A DNA stretch of 17,675 bases from CAZDUZ01 sp964508755 (GTDB taxonomy: Bacteria; Patescibacteriota; Dojkabacteria; SC72; JAFGCJ01), in the NCBI GenBank assembly GCA_964508755.1, contig CAZDUZ010000017.1, forward strand, positions 1-17,675, read 5' to 3'. Within the stretch, counting starts at the first letter, position 1; each line of letters begins with the position of its first letter. Under the pieces are notes generated by a model that was not told where the DNA came from, made no database searches, and saw only the letters and a program-made list of their open reading frames with translations. The translations under genes were made by a program, and so were the position numbers. Below are positions 15,480-17,675 of the stretch, one piece after another.

Positions 15480-17465
15480 GTGCCAAAACTAAGCGATACT
15501 AAAAACGCATTTCTACAGTCAAATATCAGAAATATCGCAATTATTGCTCATGTTGATCATGGGAAGACTACGCTTGTCGATGCCTTTTTGAAGCAAACGC
15601 ATGTTTTTCGTGATAATGAAGCGGAAATGCAACAGGAACTGATCCTCGATTCGGGCGAGCTTGAGAAGGAAAAAGGAATAACCATTAATGCAAAGAATAT
15701 AGCTGTTCAATATAACGGATACAAACTAAATATTATCGATACTCCGGGACACTCTGATTTTGGCGGAGAAGTCGAACGAACGCTGAATATGGCTGATGGG
15801 TGTCTATTGCTTGTCGATGCACGTGAAGGACCGATGCCACAGACAAAGTTTGTTTTGAAAAAGGCCCTCGATATGGGTCTTATTCCAATTGTGGTCATTA
15901 ACAAAATTGACCAAAAACTTGCAAATATTCCTCGAACACTTGATAGGATTCAGGATTTGTTTCTGCTACTGGCTCATGATGCAAATCAGTTAGATTTTCC
16001 TGTATTTTATGCGATTGGCCGTGAGGGAAAAGCGTTTGCTGAGATTCCTGCGGGAGATTTGACTCAACCAGATAGCGTTCCGGGTGATATGCGAGTACTT
16101 CTCGATGCGATAATTGAGCATATTCCCTCTCCTTCGGGTGAACCAGAGGGAAGTTTCCAGATGCAAGTGTCATCTCTCGAGTACGACAGTCATCAAGGAC
16201 GATACCTTATTGGAAGGATTACTCGCGGTACCGTCTCCGTCGGAGATTCGGTAACACTTGTGGTACCTGAAACTACTGATGCGCTGACAAAACCTGAGAA
16301 TGCATCAGAAAGTATTGAATTGCATAATACCCCAAGTTTTACTCGTGTTGCTTCAGGTCAGGTGAAAAGAATTCTTGTGCGACGAGGTTTGATTTTTGAA
16401 GATGTAGAGAGTGGTGGAACTGGCGATATTGTTGGTATTACTGGTATTGATTCGACTGCGATTGGTGCGACATTGTGTTCAGCCGACAATCCTGATCCTA
16501 TTCCACTCATAAAAATATCCGATCCTTCGGTTGAAGTGCGATTTGAAGCAAACACCTCTCCCTTTGTAGGAAGAGATGGAAAAAACGTAACGTCACGACT
16601 ACTCTACCAACGACTGGATAGAGAGAAAGAACGAAACATCAGCTTGCGAATTAGAAAAGGAGAAGATGGAACCTATTACGTAGCCGGTCGAGGAGAACTA
16701 CAGCTTTCTATTCTTATTGAAACATTGCGGAGAGAAGATTTTGAATTCCAAGTGAGGAAACCGGTAGTCATTCATAAAACAATTGACGGAGTGGATTGTG
16801 AACCTGTTGAAGAGGCCTTTATCGACGTTCCTGACGAATATGTAGGATTTGTGACGCAAGAAATGAGTACGAGGAAGGCAGAAATGCTTGAAATGCAGCC
16901 AGATAATGGACAGACGCAGTTTACCTACCGCATTCTTACCCGTTACATTTTAGGTCTTCGCAGAGTACTACTTACTGCTACAAAAGGCACGGCAATTCTT
17001 CACCATTCCGTTGTAGACTATGTTCCGTATGTTAATGATGGGCAGATTTACGAAAAGGGATCGCTCATCTCTTCCTCTACGGGAACAGCCATGGGATATT
17101 CACTCAACTCTATTCAGGAACGGGGGCAGCTCTTTGTGAAACCGGGAGAAGACGTCTATGAAGGTATGATCATCGGCGTCAACAAGTATGACAAAGACCT
17201 TGAGGTAAATCCGACCAAAGCTCGTCACCAGTCTGCTGTCCGTATGAAGCACGATGAGATAACTCAGACTAATCTCAACGCGGTGCTGCCCCTTACCCTC
17301 GATTATGCGTTGTCTTTCTTAAAAAATGATGAAATGTTGGAAGTCACGCCAAAACATCTTCGCCTTCGCAAAATACTCCTCAGTAAAACTGATCGAGATT
17401 GGATGTCACGGAAAACCTTGAGCTCTATAGCTCAGAAATCGCTTAAAGATAAAGGGGTGATTTAA
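15480..17465 (+). CDS. typA: TypA/BipA ribosome-associated GTPase
   Basis: This translational GTPase binds ribosomes and aids growth or assembly under stress and cold. Motifs, numbered from the GTG: G1 AHVDHGKT (23-30), G2 GITI (66-69) after LDSGELEKEK, G3 DTPGHSDF (87-94), G4 NKID (141-144). Later segments are typical of TypA: GRGELQLSILIETLRREDFEFQV, then the C-terminal SIQERGQLFVKPGEDVYEGMIIG and LEVTPKHLRLRK. The C-terminal domain separates it from LepA and EF-G. At 661 residues it is longer than the usual 605-615; most of the excess is an insertion of about 30 residues in domain II (about 263-293, TDALTKPENASESIELHNTP). Starts at TTG 15414 or ATG 15471 are possible; I chose GTG 15480 because a -10 box lies 7 nt upstream and the shared core starts soon after. 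It is divergent from the pseudoprotease gene. Confidence 0.95.
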   Translation: MPKLSDTKNAFLQSNIRNIAIIAHVDHGKTTLVDAFLKQTHVFRDNEAEMQQELILDSGELEKEKGITINAKNIAVQYNGYKLNIIDTPGHSDFGGEVERTLNMADGCLLLVDAREGPMPQTKFVLKKALDMGLIPIVVINKIDQKLANIPRTLDRIQDLFLLLAHDANQLDFPVFYAIGREGKAFAEIPAGDLTQPDSVPGDMRVLLDAIIEHIPSPSGEPEGSFQMQVSSLEYDSHQGRYLIGRITRGTVSVGDSVTLVVPETTDALTKPENASESIELHNTPSFTRVASGQVKRILVRRGLIFEDVESGGTGDIVGITGIDSTAIGATLCSADNPDPIPLIKISDPSVEVRFEANTSPFVGRDGKNVTSRLLYQRLDREKERNISLRIRKGEDGTYYVAGRGELQLSILIETLRREDFEFQVRKPVVIHKTIDGVDCEPVEEAFIDVPDEYVGFVTQEMSTRKAEMLEMQPDNGQTQFTYRILTRYILGLRRVLLTATKGTAILHHSVVDYVPYVNDGQIYEKGSLISSSTGTAMGYSLNSIQERGQLFVKPGEDVYEGMIIGVNKYDKDLEVNPTKARHQSAVRMKHDEITQTNLNAVLPLTLDYALSFLKNDEMLEVTPKHLRLRKILLSKTDRDWMSRKTLSSIAQKSLKDKGVI

Positions 17466-17496
17466 GGGTCAATCCGGCAAGTTTTCAAACGCTTTA

Positions 17497-17675
17497 TCAC
17501 CTCGGGTTAATACACTTCCCGAGAGATGTAATATATTCCTTGAAGGCGACTGCATCCTGTGTGTGAAGATGAACAAATTGTGTATGGAATCCGTATGTTT
17601 TCGAAATACTAGACACTTTGTATGCAGTCCAGTTGCAAAATGAGTTCGTCACACCCTTCGCTATTGAAATTGAAT
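17497..17675 (-). CDS. C-terminal fragment, possible pyroglutamyl peptidase-like (C15)
   Basis: A frame is open from the window edge to TGA (17497-17499), which is followed at once by TAA; 58 residues are visible and the start lies beyond the window. The segment NSFCNWTAYKV then GFHTQFVHLHTQ resembles the C15 pattern GTYVCN...FxHxP, with the Cys nucleophile and the catalytic His at about the right spacing, and a final helix AFKEYITSLGKCI. The usual IP after the His is replaced by LH, so this is only a tentative match. The gene is convergent with typA, 31 bp away, with no clear terminator between. Confidence 0.5.
   Translation of the reverse strand, partial: SISIAKGVTNSFCNWTAYKVSSISKTYGFHTQFVHLHTQDAVAFKEYITSLGKCINPR

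Noticed and set aside
17448..17498. GATAAAG...CTTTATC and GGTGAT...ATCACC around the typA stop as a terminator
   Set aside because: The arms are short, compete with each other, enclose a loop of more than 30 nt and have no T-run.

Overview
The window looks like chromosome from a small-genome bacterium of the Patescibacteria/CPR type. This is an inference from gene style, not a phylogenetic result. The signs are a large wall-type surface protein with SdrD-B-like and DUF11-like domains, a membrane-anchored Ig-repeat/C39-like protein, an adenylate-kinase-like protein with long extensions, TypA/BipA, moderate-to-low GC, short intergenic spacers and almost no Shine-Dalgarno sequences. Several genes have a -10-like hexamer 7-8 nt before the start codon, which suggests leaderless mRNAs. 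Stops are TAA, TAG and TGA, and no gene needs TGA read as an amino acid, so code 11 fits.

Layout. (1) 1-2298 (+): the 3' part of a large surface protein, closed by a strong terminator; then a small unknown gene (2384-2950, +). (2) 2987-8526 (-): in transcription order, a multi-pass acyltransferase, an anchored NodB-like polysaccharide deacetylase, an anchored Ig-repeat protein with a C39-like domain, and a thioredoxin reductase. A 100-N scaffold gap (3948-4047) removes the end of the C39 domain and leaves a TATAAT at its edge, the likely promoter of the reductase. (3) 8689-11431 (+): two tandem paralogues, each with one N-terminal membrane anchor and an HEMTH zinc-peptidase motif. I do not recognise this family, and it is the best candidate for something undescribed. 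(4) 11523-15369 (-): a large two-TM protein with a trypsin/HtrA-like extracellular domain whose catalytic His and Asp appear to be lost, followed 28 bp later by an adenylate-kinase-like gene. (5) 15480-17465 (+): typA/bipA, divergent from the pseudoprotease. (6) 17497-17675 (-): the C-terminal end of a gene that resembles pyroglutamyl peptidase.

Taken together, most of the window encodes the cell surface: an adhesin/wall protein, glycan acylation and deacetylation, anchored peptidases and a degenerate peptidase. TrxB, the NMP kinase and TypA are housekeeping genes. No tRNA, rRNA, CRISPR array, transposase or phage gene was seen. No gene-free stretch exceeds 300 bases; the longest is 8527-8688.
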